Shown here: piece after piece, positions 1-11,074 of the stretch
Layout of the letters: each line of letters opens with the position of its first letter
How positions within the stretch are numbered: the stretch's first letter is position 1
Assembly (NCBI RefSeq): GCF_001898115.1
Contig: NZ_MKSQ01000022.1
Coordinates: forward strand, 177,292 to 241,291
Direction of reading: 5' to 3'
Source of the DNA: Allobosea sp. 67-29
Lineage (GTDB): Bacteria > Pseudomonadota > Alphaproteobacteria > Rhizobiales > Beijerinckiaceae
DNA: 64,000 bases
Translations under genes and position numbers: made by a program
The notes under the pieces: model-generated
Seen by the model: the letters and a program-made list of their open reading frames with translations, nothing else
What the model was told of the DNA's origin: nothing
Databases searched by the model: none

Positions 1-204
1 GGTGTCGCGCCCGTCGATCGGCTCCAGTGCAAAGCGATCGGTGCCGGGCGGGTCCGGCCGCAGCTCCGGCCGCGCGTGCATCTCGAGCGAGGTTACGATC
101 GCGGCGATCTTGCCCGGCGGCAGGTCCGTGATGCCGGCGAGGCTGATGGTCAAGGTCTGCGTCAAGGCGGCGTCCGATGATGGTTTCGAATCTGCCGCGA
201 TCAT
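1..204 (-). CDS. GNAT family N-acetyltransferase, N-terminal part (runs off left edge)
   Basis: Minus-strand frame open from ATG at 204 to the window edge: MIAADSKPSSDAALTQTLTISLAGITDLPPGKIAAIVTSLEMHARPELRPDPPGTDRFALEPIDGRDT; resembles GNAT N-termini. Absent from the ORF track because it is truncated. Confidence 0.55.
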   Translation of the reverse strand, partial: MIAADSKPSSDAALTQTLTISLAGITDLPPGKIAAIVTSLEMHARPELRPDPPGTDRFALEPIDGRDT

Positions 205-235
205 GACACGATCCCGGTCGAAAGATCAGGTTGTG

Positions 236-634
236 ATGACGCATGCCGGGAGCACGACACCGCAGGATCGGCGGCGCCGCGAGGCGCAGCGGATTCGCGT
301 GCTGTTCGCGCTCTTGCTGATGTGTCTGGCCGTCGTCCCGCATGTGACGCTCGCCGCATCCCTGATCCGCATGCCCATGGCCGTTTCGGCGGGCCATATG
401 TCGAGGGCAGAGCCCGTCACGGCGACTAAGCCCTGCCATGAGCCCACGCCCGTGCAAGGCGGGCATCTCGCGGCCGCCCCGGCCTGCTGCATCATCGGCT
501 GCGGCCTGATCGCGCAGGCTGCCGCGCTCGCCCTCCCCTCCCGGATGATCGGATGGTCGCCTCCGGCGCCAGCTCTGGCGGAACGGCTCGACGGCATTTC
601 GACCGAGCCGGCAAAGCCGCCGCCTCGATCCTGA
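236..634 (+). CDS. small secreted/membrane protein with Cys/His pairs, hypothetical
   Basis: In-frame ATG at 236; hydrophobic N-terminal segment ([20 protein letters not shown]), then KPCHEP and [10 protein letters not shown]; directly upstream of a DUF305 gene. Confidence 0.5.
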   Translation: MTHAGSTTPQDRRRREAQRIRVLFALLLMCLAVVPHVTLAASLIRMPMAVSAGHMSRAEPVTATKPCHEPTPVQGGHLAAAPACCIIGCGLIAQAAALALPSRMIGWSPPAPALAERLDGISTEPAKPPPRS

Positions 635-725
635 GGCGCGCCTGGCATCACAGCTTTTTCTGCGGCGCAGGGCACCGGTCCCGGTGCGCGCCGTCATTCG
701 CTCTCAACCGACAGGATATGGAACG

Positions 726-1103
726 ATGAATCCCTTCAAAGCCTCCCTTGTGGCGCTCGCGCTTGCGGGCGCCGCCTCCGGCCCCGCCCTCGCCCAGCAT
801 CAGGGCCATGGCGACGGCACCATGAAGATGGACCGTGCAGGCGCAGACAGCGCCGCCACCAAGGCCTTCAAGGACGCCAATATGAAAATGCATGCGGATA
901 TGGACATCGCCTATTCCGGCGATGCCGATGCCGATTTCGTGCGCGGCATGATCCCGCACCACCAGGGCGCCATCGACATGGCGAAGGTCGTCCTCGCCCA
1001 TGGCAAGGATCCGGAAATCCGCAAACTGGCCGAGAGCGTGGTCCGCGACCAGGAGAAGGAGGTCGCGCAGATGCGCGAATGGCTCCGCAAAAACGGCAAG
1101 TAG
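726..1103 (+). CDS. DUF305 domain-containing protein (CopM-like)
   Basis: Signal peptide plus DUF305 hallmark [26 protein letters not shown] at 726. Confidence 0.85.
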   Translation: MNPFKASLVALALAGAASGPALAQHQGHGDGTMKMDRAGADSAATKAFKDANMKMHADMDIAYSGDADADFVRGMIPHHQGAIDMAKVVLAHGKDPEIRKLAESVVRDQEKEVAQMREWLRKNGK

Positions 1104-1247
1104 CAGCCGGCAGCTCGGGCAGGCGGCGGCAACGCCGCTTGCCCTCGGCCCGCCCGGCTGGCAAGAGGACTGGAAGGTTCGCGCCGCTGCGGTGACGACG
1201 TGGGCCCGCGCCGAGCCCTACCAGAAGCCCTCCGTTCCGCGGCCTTC

Positions 1248-2285
1248 ATGAAACGCTACCTCGATTACCTCTGGCCGATCATCGGGCTTGTCGCGGTCGT
1301 CTGGTCCGTCGAGCTGTTGTGGAGCAAGCTCAAGGCCGAGGCCGGCTCGGACGCGACCATCGAGGCCCTGCTCCAGAACGCCAATCTCTGGCAGAGCATC
1401 AAGATCATCGCCCACCGCATCGGCCACAAGATCGCGGTCATCCCGCCCGAGGCCTTCTTCCACGCGGCGCTTGCCACCCTCGTCGCCTATGCGGCGCTGG
1501 CCTGGTACGACCGCATCGCCCTGATGCATCTCGGCAAGGAGAAGGGCATCTCCTGGTTCTATATCTCGCTCTGCTCCTTCGTGACCTACGCGCTCTCGCA
1601 CAATATCGGCGCATCGGTCTTCTCGGGCGGAATGGTGCGCTACCGCGCCTATACGGCCAAGGGGCTGACGGCCGCCGACGTCGCGATCCTGATCGCGCTC
1701 TGCTCCTTCACCTTCGCCTTCGGCACGCTCTTCCTGATGGGCCTGGTGCTGCTCTACGAGCCGCAGATCCTCCACCCGCTGGAACGGCTGTCGAAATGGT
1801 TCGCGATCAGCGACCGCACCGCCCGGCTCGTCGGCATCGGTATGCTGGCCTTCGTGGCGCTTTATACGATCGGCTCCTGGCTGCGCTTCAAGCCGCTCAA
1901 ATTCGGCAAGTTCGAGATCATCTACCCGCGCCTGCGCATCGTCGTCAGGCAATACCTGGCGGCCCCGCTCGAGCTCTGCGGCGCCGCCGGCATCATCTAT
2001 TTCGCGCTGCCGGAGCAGGGCAACCCAGGCTTCCTGATCGTGCTCGGCGCCTTCCTGCTCTCATTTTCCGCCGGGCTGCTCAGCCAGGTCCCCGGCGGCG
2101 TCGGCGTGATGGAGGCGGTCTTCCTGGCGGTGATGCCGGGCGTGCCGGCTCCGGCCGTCTTCGCGGCGCTGCTGATCTGGCGGCTGTTCTATCTCATCCT
2201 GCCGCTGGTGATCTCGCTGCCGATCGTGATCGCCTTCGAGCGCGCCCAGCTGAAGCGCAGCACCCGTATCGCGCCGCCGCCATAG
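1248..2285 (+). CDS. YbhN/UPF0104-type lysylphosphatidylglycerol synthase transmembrane-domain protein
   Basis: Multi-TM protein MKRYLDYLWPIIGLVAVVWSVELLWSKL... with SHNIGASVFSGGMVRYRAY and LLSQVPGGVGVMEAVFL motifs of the family. Confidence 0.8.
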   Translation: MKRYLDYLWPIIGLVAVVWSVELLWSKLKAEAGSDATIEALLQNANLWQSIKIIAHRIGHKIAVIPPEAFFHAALATLVAYAALAWYDRIALMHLGKEKGISWFYISLCSFVTYALSHNIGASVFSGGMVRYRAYTAKGLTAADVAILIALCSFTFAFGTLFLMGLVLLYEPQILHPLERLSKWFAISDRTARLVGIGMLAFVALYTIGSWLRFKPLKFGKFEIIYPRLRIVVRQYLAAPLELCGAAGIIYFALPEQGNPGFLIVLGAFLLSFSAGLLSQVPGGVGVMEAVFLAVMPGVPAPAVFAALLIWRLFYLILPLVISLPIVIAFERAQLKRSTRIAPPP

Positions 2286-2289
2286 CGGG

Positions 2290-3192
2290 CTAGCGTGGCC
2301 GGTCCGGACGCTTCAGCGCGATCGCCGCAGCACCGAACATCAGGACGGCGCCGACCGCCTCCGACAGGCCGAAGGGCTCGCCCAGCACCGCCACCCCCAC
2401 CCCGACCGCGATGGCCGGGCTGACGAAGGCGTAGAGCCCGGCCCGGAAGGCGCCCCAGTCCCGCAAGAGGCGCATGTAGATGGTGAAGCCCATCAGCGAG
2501 CCGGCGACGACGAGGAAGGCGATGCAGGGCAGCACCGGCCACTGCACCAGGGCGGCGAAATCGGCCGAGCCGACGGTCTCGACCGCCAAAGAGACTGCCG
2601 AGAGCCCGATGCCGCCGATCAGCGTCTGCCAGCCCGCAAGCGTCAGTGTCGGCATCGTGCCCGCGATCGGCCGCGACAGCACCGCGCCGGTGCAATAGAA
2701 CAACGTCCCGGCCGCGACGGCGGCGAGCCCGATCGCCTCCTGCGGATCGCCCTGCACGACCGAGAGACCGCCGAGCGCGCGCGTCGCGAAGAGGAAGCCG
2801 AGCCCGACCGTCCCGAGCCCGATCGCGGCGAGCTTGCGCGCCTCGATCCGCTCCTTCTCGATCGCCCGGCTCGCCAGCAGGGTGAAGATCGGGATCGTCG
2901 CGAAATTGACGATGGCGGCGAGCCCGGTCGGCGCGTGCGCCGTCCCCCAGAACAGCAAGGCGTAGTTGACGGTATTGAGCAGCAGCGCCGTGCCGATCAG
3001 GCGCGGCCAGGCCCCGGCGGGCACCCTCGGCATGTCGCGCCCGGCCCAGACCAGCATCAGCGCACCTGCGATCGAGAAGCGCACGGCGGCGAGGAACACA
3101 GGCGGCACATGCGCGGCGCCGACCTTGACCGGCAGCCAGGTCAGCCCCCAGACGAGGCACATCACGGCGAAAAGGGCGGCGTTCCGGCTCAT
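2290..3192 (-). CDS. EamA/DMT family transporter
   Basis: MSRNAALFAVMCLVWGLTWLPVKVGAAHVPPVFLAAVRFSIAGALML..., typical two-EamA-domain architecture. Confidence 0.85.
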   Translation of the reverse strand: MSRNAALFAVMCLVWGLTWLPVKVGAAHVPPVFLAAVRFSIAGALMLVWAGRDMPRVPAGAWPRLIGTALLLNTVNYALLFWGTAHAPTGLAAIVNFATIPIFTLLASRAIEKERIEARKLAAIGLGTVGLGFLFATRALGGLSVVQGDPQEAIGLAAVAAGTLFYCTGAVLSRPIAGTMPTLTLAGWQTLIGGIGLSAVSLAVETVGSADFAALVQWPVLPCIAFLVVAGSLMGFTIYMRLLRDWGAFRAGLYAFVSPAIAVGVGVAVLGEPFGLSEAVGAVLMFGAAAIALKRPDRPR

Positions 3193-3276
3193 GGCTGCCG
3201 CTTAGCCGCACGGCCGCACGCTGACCATTGCGCGGGAGGCATCGGGCCCCCGTGGAAAGCGGAGGCGCGGCGACGG

Positions 3277-5433
3277 CTAGACGCTGCCGACCGTCTTGAG
3301 CCGGGCGCGCGGGTGGATCTCTCCCTGTGACAGAACCGGCGTCTCGCGGCGGAAGCGCTCGATGATCTGCCGGGCGAAGGGCCGCGCCATGCCGGAGGTG
3401 ACGAGCGCCGGCATCTCGCCGATCCGTGCCGCCTCCTCGAACTTGTCGCGGACGTGGCGGACGAATTCCTGCAACCGCGAGGGCTGCATGGCCAGATGGC
3501 GATCTTCGCCCTGCCCGATGATCGACTCGGCGAAGACGCTCTCCCAGGCCGGCGAGAGCGTGACGATCGGCAGCACTCCGTTCGCATCGGAGAACTGCGC
3601 GCAGATCTGGCGGGCGAGCCGGACGCGGACATGCTCGGCGATATCGCGCGGGTTCTTGATCCCGCCCGCCACCTCGGCGATGCCCTCGATGATCGTGGCG
3701 AGGTCGCGGATCGAGATCCGCTCGGCAAGCAGCAATTGCAGCACGCGCTGGATGCCGGTGGTCGAGATCTGGCTCGGGACGATCTCCTTGACGAGATCGG
3801 CATGGTCTTTCGGCAGCTCGCGCAGGAGCTTCTGCACCTCGGCATGCGAGAGCAGCTCGGGCATGTTCGACTTCAGCACCTCGGTCAGATGCGTCGAGAT
3901 CACCGTCGCGGCGTCGACGACGGTGTAGCCGCGCAGCTGGGCCTCGTCCTGCAGGGCCGCGTCGATCCAGGTCGCCGGCAGGCCGAAGGTCGGCTCCAGC
4001 ACGTTGTGGCCGGGCAGGTTCACGGTACCGCCCATCGGGTCCATCGCCATGTACTGGCCGGCGTAGACGATGCCGTGGCCGGCATCGATCTCCTTGATCT
4101 TGATGTAGTAGTGGTTCGCCTCGAGCTGGACGTTGTCGACGATGCGCACGGCCGGCATGACGAAGCCGAGCTCCGCTGCGAGCTGGCGCCGCAGCGCCCT
4201 CACCTGGTCGGTCAGCCGATCCTGGCCGCCCGGCGCATTGACCAGCGGCAGCAGCGCATAGCCGATCTCGATCTTGAGCTCGTCCATCTTGAGCAGGTCG
4301 TTCAGCGTCTCCTCGCGCTGCGTGCCGTCGGCGCCCGCCGCCGCGCCCGGCTGGGCGCTGCCCGCGGCTGCGGCCTCGGCCGCCCGTGCCTTCGCGGCCT
4401 GGCCGAAGCGACGCGCCAGGAAGCCCGCTCCGGCCGACAGAACCAGGAATGGCATCATCGGGATGCCGGGCAGCAGCGCGATCAGCAGCATCACCGCCGC
4501 CGACATGCCCAGCGCCTTCGGGTAGCCCGAGAGCTGCCTGCCCAGCGCCTTGTCGGCCGCGCCGCGCACGCCGGCCTTCGAGACCAGCAGGCCGGCCGCC
4601 GTCGAGACGATCAGCGCCGGGATCTGGCTGACGAGGCCGTCACCGACGGTGAGCTGCGTATAGTTGTGTGCCGCCTGACCGAAGCTCAGCCCCTGCTGTG
4701 CAACGCCGATGACGATGCCGCCGAGCACGTTGATGAAGGTGATGAGCAGACCGGCGATGGCATCGCCCCGCACGAATTTCGAGGCACCGTCCATCGAGCC
4801 GAAGAAGGAGGATTCATCCTCCAGCGCCTTGCGGCGCTCCTTGGCCGTCTCCTGGTCGATCAACCCGGCCGAGAGGTCGGCATCGATCGCCATCTGCTTA
4901 CCGGGCATGGCATCGAGGGTGAAACGGGCCGCGACCTCGGCGATGCGGCCGGAGCCCTTGGTGATGACGACGAAGTTGACGATGATCAGGATGATGAAGA
5001 CGATCACCCCGATCACGAAATTGCCGCTCATCACGAAGCCGGCGAAGGCCTCGATCACGTGCCCCGCCGCCGAAGTGCCCTCATGGCCATGGCCGAGGAT
5101 CAGGCGCGTCGAGGCCATGTTCAGCGCCAGCCGGAACATGGTGACGATCAGCAGCACCGTCGGAAACGCCGAGAATTCCAGCGGTTCCTCGATGAAGAGC
5201 GCGGTCATCAGCACCAGCACCGACAGGATGATCGACAGCGCCAGCATCAGGTCGAGCAGGATCGCCGGCATCGGGAAGATGAGCACCACCAGGATGCCCA
5301 TGACGCCGACGGCGAGGAAGAGGTCCGGCCGCTTGAACAGCTTGCCCAGCGCATCGCGGTTGGGAAGGTTGAAACCGCTCCCCTGACCCGCCGTCACATC
5401 GGTCATCGACCGCTCCGCCTTCTCGTCGGCCAC
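3277..5433 (-). CDS. flhA: flagellar biosynthesis protein FlhA (start may be the internal Met near 5406)
   Basis: FHIPEP family: LVLMTALFIEEPLEFSAFPTVLLIVTMFRLALNMASTRLIL, FTLDAMPGKQMAIDADLSAGLI, C-terminal FlhA domain. Confidence 0.97.
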   Translation of the reverse strand: MADEKAERSMTDVTAGQGSGFNLPNRDALGKLFKRPDLFLAVGVMGILVVLIFPMPAILLDLMLALSIILSVLVLMTALFIEEPLEFSAFPTVLLIVTMFRLALNMASTRLILGHGHEGTSAAGHVIEAFAGFVMSGNFVIGVIVFIILIIVNFVVITKGSGRIAEVAARFTLDAMPGKQMAIDADLSAGLIDQETAKERRKALEDESSFFGSMDGASKFVRGDAIAGLLITFINVLGGIVIGVAQQGLSFGQAAHNYTQLTVGDGLVSQIPALIVSTAAGLLVSKAGVRGAADKALGRQLSGYPKALGMSAAVMLLIALLPGIPMMPFLVLSAGAGFLARRFGQAAKARAAEAAAAGSAQPGAAAGADGTQREETLNDLLKMDELKIEIGYALLPLVNAPGGQDRLTDQVRALRRQLAAELGFVMPAVRIVDNVQLEANHYYIKIKEIDAGHGIVYAGQYMAMDPMGGTVNLPGHNVLEPTFGLPATWIDAALQDEAQLRGYTVVDAATVISTHLTEVLKSNMPELLSHAEVQKLLRELPKDHADLVKEIVPSQISTTGIQRVLQLLLAERISIRDLATIIEGIAEVAGGIKNPRDIAEHVRVRLARQICAQFSDANGVLPIVTLSPAWESVFAESIIGQGEDRHLAMQPSRLQEFVRHVRDKFEEAARIGEMPALVTSGMARPFARQIIERFRRETPVLSQGEIHPRARLKTVGSV

Positions 5434-5477
5434 TCGGCGCCCACGCAGGGGCGCAGCGCGCGCCGGACAGCGCGCGA

Positions 5478-5496
5478 CCCGGCAATTCTTGCCGGG
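5478..5496. promoter_or_regulatory. perfect inverted repeat CCCGGCAA-TTC-TTGCCGGG upstream of flhA; possible FlbD (ftr-like) site
   Basis: 8-bp perfect arms with 3-bp spacer, in the flhA upstream region on the minus strand. Confidence 0.45.
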
Positions 5497-5692
5497 TACA
5501 TGGTGAACGAAACGTTAAGCCGGACGTTTATCGGCAGGCTTCACCGGCTGGACCAGAGCCTGTGGTGCGGCGCGACATGACATCCCTGCCGGGATGGCCA
5601 TACTGGAATGCCCTCACGCGCCGCCCGGCGTATCCATCCACCCCATCGAGCCGCCTTCATGCGAGGTGCGGCCGCCTGAAGGAGGAGGGCCC

Positions 5693-7141
5693 GTGACGGA
5701 TTCGGCCCGCAAGGAGGCCCCCGGCCTCATCGTCGAGACGGATGTGCCCGCCCGGCTCGACCGTCTGCCCTGGTCGCGTTTTCACACGCTGGTCGTGGTC
5801 GCGCTCGGCATCACCTGGATTCTCGACGGCCTCGAGGTGACGTTGGCCGGTGCGGTCTCCGGGGCGTTGAAGGAGAGCCCGGTCCTGCGGCTCAGCAACG
5901 CCGATGTCGGTCTGGCCGGCTCGGCCTATATCGCGGGTGCGGTACTCGGCGCCGTGTTTTTCGGCTGGCTGACCGACCGGCTCGGCCGCAAGAAGCTCTT
6001 CACGATCACGGTCCTCGTCTATCTCAGCGCCACGGCCGCCACGGCGTTTTCCTGGAACATCTGGAGTTTCCTGGCCTTCCGTTTCCTGACCGGGATGGGC
6101 ATCGGCGGCGAATACACCGCTATCAACTCGACGATCCAGGAGCTGATTCCCGCCCGCATGCGCGGCTGGACCGATCTCGTCATCAACGGCTCCTTCTGGG
6201 TCGGGGCCGCGATCGGCGCGCTCGGCGCCATCGTCCTGCTCGATCCCGCCCATATCGACCCCGAGCATGGCTGGCGGCTCGCCTTCTTCATCGGCGCCGT
6301 GCTCGGCCTCGTCATCCTGATCCTCAGGCAATGGATTCCGGAAAGCCCGCGCTGGCTGATCAGCCATGGACATCCCGATCGTGCCGCCGCGATCATCCTC
6401 GAGATCGAGCGCCGTGCCGGGTTCACGCCGCCTCCGGGAGAGCTCCATGCTCTCACGAGACTGCGCCCTCGCCCGGCCACACCGCTCGCCGAGGTCTTTC
6501 GCGCCCTGTTCGTCGTCCATCGCGACCGGGCATTGGTCGGCCTCGCCCTGATGGTCTCGCAGGCCTTCTTCTACAACGCGATCTTCTTCACCTACGCGCT
6601 GATCCTCACCGATTTCTATCAGGTTCCGTCGCAGGCGATCGGCTGGTTCATCCTGCCCTTCGCGGCCGGCAATTTCCTCGGCCCGCTGCTGATCGGCCGG
6701 CTCTTCGATGTCTGGGGCCGACGCGTCATGATCGCCGCGACCTACGCGCTCTCGGGCCTGCTCCTGACCGGAACCGGCTATCTGTTCTGGCAGGACTGGC
6801 TCACCGCCTCGCAGCTCACGCTGTGCTGGAGCATCGTCTTCTTCTTCGCCTCGGCGGCGGCGAGTTCGGCCTATCTTACGGTTTCCGAGACTTTCCCCGT
6901 CGAAATGCGGGCGCTCGCGATCGCCGTCTTCTATGCCGTCGGCACCGGGGCCGGCGGCATCGCCGGGCCGTGGCTCTTCGGCATCCTCATCGACACCGGC
7001 TCGCGCGGCAGCGTCTTCGGCGGCTATCTGCTCGGCGCCGCCCTGATGCTGGGCGCGGCGGTGGTCGCGGCTCGCTTCGCCGTCAGGGCCGAGCGAAAGC
7101 CGCTCGAAAGCGTGGCGCGGCCGCTCAATGCGGTGGATTGA
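5693..7141 (+). CDS. MFS transporter (sugar-porter/aromatic-acid-like)
   Basis: 12-TM protein with GWLTDRLGRKKLF, RFLTGMGIGGEYTAINSTIQELIPARMRG, GRLFDVWGRR; GTG start after GGAGGA. Confidence 0.88.
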   Translation: MTDSARKEAPGLIVETDVPARLDRLPWSRFHTLVVVALGITWILDGLEVTLAGAVSGALKESPVLRLSNADVGLAGSAYIAGAVLGAVFFGWLTDRLGRKKLFTITVLVYLSATAATAFSWNIWSFLAFRFLTGMGIGGEYTAINSTIQELIPARMRGWTDLVINGSFWVGAAIGALGAIVLLDPAHIDPEHGWRLAFFIGAVLGLVILILRQWIPESPRWLISHGHPDRAAAIILEIERRAGFTPPPGELHALTRLRPRPATPLAEVFRALFVVHRDRALVGLALMVSQAFFYNAIFFTYALILTDFYQVPSQAIGWFILPFAAGNFLGPLLIGRLFDVWGRRVMIAATYALSGLLLTGTGYLFWQDWLTASQLTLCWSIVFFFASAAASSAYLTVSETFPVEMRALAIAVFYAVGTGAGGIAGPWLFGILIDTGSRGSVFGGYLLGAALMLGAAVVAARFAVRAERKPLESVARPLNAVD

Positions 7142-7286
7142 GAGGAGATGCGGAAGCAAACCAAACCGGGCGACGACAGGCGAAAGGGAACAAAGCATCC
7201 TTTAAACGCATTACTCGTGGCCCGCATTCCGCCGTTATGAAGGCTGACGAGGGGGTCCCTGTGGTGAACACAATCCGGAGGTCGTC

Positions 7287-7601
7287 GTGGACAGACGCTC
7301 ATTCCTGATGACATTGGTCGGCGGCCTCGCCGCCGCCAGCCTGGGCGGGATCGCCGCCGTCGAAGCCGCCCAGCCTGCCCGGCCGGCGAAACGCGAAGGC
7401 ACGCCGTCCGAGGAGGCTGAGGCCGTCACGGCCGAAATGCGCGAGGCGCTCGACAAGGCCGACGCCGAATTCAGCCAGTACTATTATTATCGCCGGCCGC
7501 GCTATCGCTATTATCGCCGCCCCTATTACCGGCCGCGCTACTACTATCGGCCGCGCTACTACCATCGCCCGCGGTACTACTACCGCCGGCGCTATTGGTG
7601 A
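7287..7601 (+). CDS. Tat-type secreted Tyr/Arg-rich hypothetical protein
   Basis: GTG start with CCGGAGG RBS; MDRRSFLMTLVGGLAAASLGG twin-arginine-like leader; C-terminus YYYYRRPRYRYYRRPYYRPRYYYRPRYYHRPRYYYRRRYW. Confidence 0.7.
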   Translation: MDRRSFLMTLVGGLAAASLGGIAAVEAAQPARPAKREGTPSEEAEAVTAEMREALDKADAEFSQYYYYRRPRYRYYRRPYYRPRYYYRPRYYHRPRYYYRRRYW

Positions 7602-7614
7602 CGGCTGGGCTGGG

Positions 7615-8982
<1,368 letters not shown>

Positions 8983-9026
8983 GGCTCAGGTCCTTCCGTT
9001 CCGGGTCTGTGCGGTCGGCCGGCGCA

Positions 9027-9377
9027 TCACCGGTCGGCCTTGATGATTTCGGTCATGGTCACGCCCAGCCGGTCCTCGACCACGACGACCTCGCCGCGTG
9101 CGACCAGCCGCTCGTTGACGAAGATGTCGATCGCCTCGCCCACGCGCCGGTCGAGTTCAAGCACCGTTCCGGGCACGATCTGGAGCAGGTCGCCCACAGC
9201 CACCTTGGAGGAGCCGAGCACCGCCGAGACGGTGACCGGCACGTCGAAGACCTGCTCGAGGTCCTCCGCCGTCTTGACCGGGACGGGTCCCGAATGCGCC
9301 ACCGACATGTCGTTCTGGTCGAAGGACAAGTCGGCCTGGTTGAGCGGCGGCAGGTTCAGGTCGTTCTCCTGGCTCAT
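9027..9377 (-). CDS. fliN: flagellar motor switch protein FliN
   Basis: DVPVTVSAVLGSSKVAVGDLLQIVPGTVLELDRRVGEAIDIFVNERLVARGEVVVVEDRLGVTMTEII, SpoA/FliN domain. Confidence 0.95.
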   Translation of the reverse strand: MSQENDLNLPPLNQADLSFDQNDMSVAHSGPVPVKTAEDLEQVFDVPVTVSAVLGSSKVAVGDLLQIVPGTVLELDRRVGEAIDIFVNERLVARGEVVVVEDRLGVTMTEIIKADR

Positions 9378-9388
9378 GCGTCAGACCT

Positions 9389-9979
9389 TCATTGTCCGGC
9401 GTTGCTGCCGGGAAAAACACCGGCGACCGCCTGCCCGATCAGCGTCGAGAGACGTTCGCCATCCAACACGAAGCCGCCATCGGCCCACTCGATACGCCCG
9501 TCGCCCGGGCGGATATCGGGCTCGCCCAGCACGATGAGCCGGCCGGTGAAGCCGTGCTCCCGCGCCAGCCGGCTCGCCAGCTCCTCGGCGGCCTCGACCG
9601 AGGTCTCGTTGACGCGCAGGACGAGATGCGGGGCCTGGCGGGCGTGGCCGATGCATTCGCGCACCGCCTGCGCCAGCGCCGCCATCGGCTTCTCGGCCAG
9701 CGCCGCACCGGCAAGCGCCCTGGCGGCCGCGAGCGCGACCTGGGCGGCCTGCTCCTCGATCGCTGCCATGCGCGCGCTCTCCAGCGCGAAGAGCCGCTCC
9801 GCCGAGCGCGCCAGCTGCCCGGCCAGCCCGTTGAACTGTGCCTCGGCCTCGTGCCGCCCCTGCTCGTGGCCGGCCTGGAAGCCCTCCGCCCGCGCCGCGT
9901 TCAGGTCGGCTTCGCTGGCCGCCTTGCGGCCGCCCTCGCGGAAGTCCGTCCCGAACATGAATTTCGTCGCGGTCGCCAT
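9389..9979 (-). CDS. fliH: flagellar assembly protein FliH/FlbE-like
   Basis: Position between fliG and fliN; Ala/Glu-rich FliH-like protein ending in RPGDGRIEWADGGFVLDGERLSTLIGQAV. Confidence 0.82.
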   Translation of the reverse strand: MATATKFMFGTDFREGGRKAASEADLNAARAEGFQAGHEQGRHEAEAQFNGLAGQLARSAERLFALESARMAAIEEQAAQVALAAARALAGAALAEKPMAALAQAVRECIGHARQAPHLVLRVNETSVEAAEELASRLAREHGFTGRLIVLGEPDIRPGDGRIEWADGGFVLDGERLSTLIGQAVAGVFPGSNAGQ

Positions 9980-9980
9980 C

Positions 9981-11060
9981 TCAGTACACCAGCTCGTCTT
10001 CGGCGTTGCCCTTCGACAGCACGATCTCGCCCTTGTCGGCGAGGTCCTTGGTCAGCTGCACCAGCTTGGTCTGGGCCTCGTCGACTTCCTTGAGCCGCAG
10101 AGGTCCGAGCCCTTCCATGTCGTCCTGCATGGCCTTGGCGGCACGCTGGGACATCGCGCCGAAGAAGAATTCCCGCATCGGCTGGCTTGCGCCCTTGAGC
10201 GCGCGCGCCAGGACATCCTTGTCGATCTGCCGCATCAGCGTCTGCAGACCTGCCGGATCGAGCTTGGCGAGATCCTCGAAGGTGAACATCAGGGCGCGGA
10301 TGCGCTCGGCGGCTTCCTGGTTCGAGGCGTCGAGCGCGGAGAGGAAGCGGATCTCGGTCTGCCGGTCGAAGCCGTTGAAAATCTCGGCCATCATCTCGTG
10401 GGGATCGCGGCGGCGTGTCTGGGTCAGGGTCGACACGAATTCGGTGCGCAGCGTGTTCTCGATGTGGTCGAGCGCCTCCTTCTGCACGGATTCGAGGCGC
10501 AGCATGCGGCCGACGACCTCGATCGACAGGTCGTTCGGCAGGTTGCGGAGCACGTTGGCAGCATGCTCCGGCCGGATCTTGGAGAGGATCACGGCGATGG
10601 TCTGCGGGTACTCGTTCTTGAGGAAGTTCGCCAGGACGACGGCGTCGATGTTGCCGAGCTTCTGCCACATGTTGCGGCCGGCCGGGCCCCGGATCTCCTC
10701 CATGATCAGGGCGACCTGATCGCTGGGCAGGATTTTCTCCAGCAGCGAGATGGTGCGGTCGAAGGAGCCGGTAACGGCGCCGGCGCTCGAGAGCTTGCCG
10801 ACGAAGTCCAGCATCAGCCGCTCGACCTCGTCGGCATCGACGGTGCCGAGCTCGGCCATGGCACGGGTGATGATGCGGATCTCGTCGTCGTCGAATTCCT
10901 GCCAGATGGTCCGGCCGTGGTCTTCGCCGAGCACGAGCAGGATGACCGCGGCGCGCTGCGGTCCGGTCATCTGCGCTATGGTGGTAACGCCGAAGCCGCC
11001 GCCTTCGATCCCATCGGGGAGATCGTTGCCGCGGGTCGCGAGGGCACGTGCATCCGCCAT
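9981..11060 (-). CDS. fliG: flagellar motor switch protein FliG
   Basis: MTGPQRAAVILLVLGEDHGRTIWQEF... and ELGTVDADEVERLM, NEYPQTIAVILSKI motifs. Confidence 0.96.
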   Translation of the reverse strand: MADARALATRGNDLPDGIEGGGFGVTTIAQMTGPQRAAVILLVLGEDHGRTIWQEFDDDEIRIITRAMAELGTVDADEVERLMLDFVGKLSSAGAVTGSFDRTISLLEKILPSDQVALIMEEIRGPAGRNMWQKLGNIDAVVLANFLKNEYPQTIAVILSKIRPEHAANVLRNLPNDLSIEVVGRMLRLESVQKEALDHIENTLRTEFVSTLTQTRRRDPHEMMAEIFNGFDRQTEIRFLSALDASNQEAAERIRALMFTFEDLAKLDPAGLQTLMRQIDKDVLARALKGASQPMREFFFGAMSQRAAKAMQDDMEGLGPLRLKEVDEAQTKLVQLTKDLADKGEIVLSKGNAEDELVY

Positions 11061-11074
11061 GGTTCAGCGATCCA

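Noticed and set aside
3454-5580. 708-aa plus-strand ORF
   Set aside because: Antisense to flhA; Asp/His/Gln-rich shadow translation.
7480-7600. Short tandem DNA repeats (tattatcgccg / cgctactac) suggestive of a repeat array
   Set aside because: They are degenerate codons of the Tyr/Arg-rich protein tail, in frame; not a CRISPR or intergenic array.
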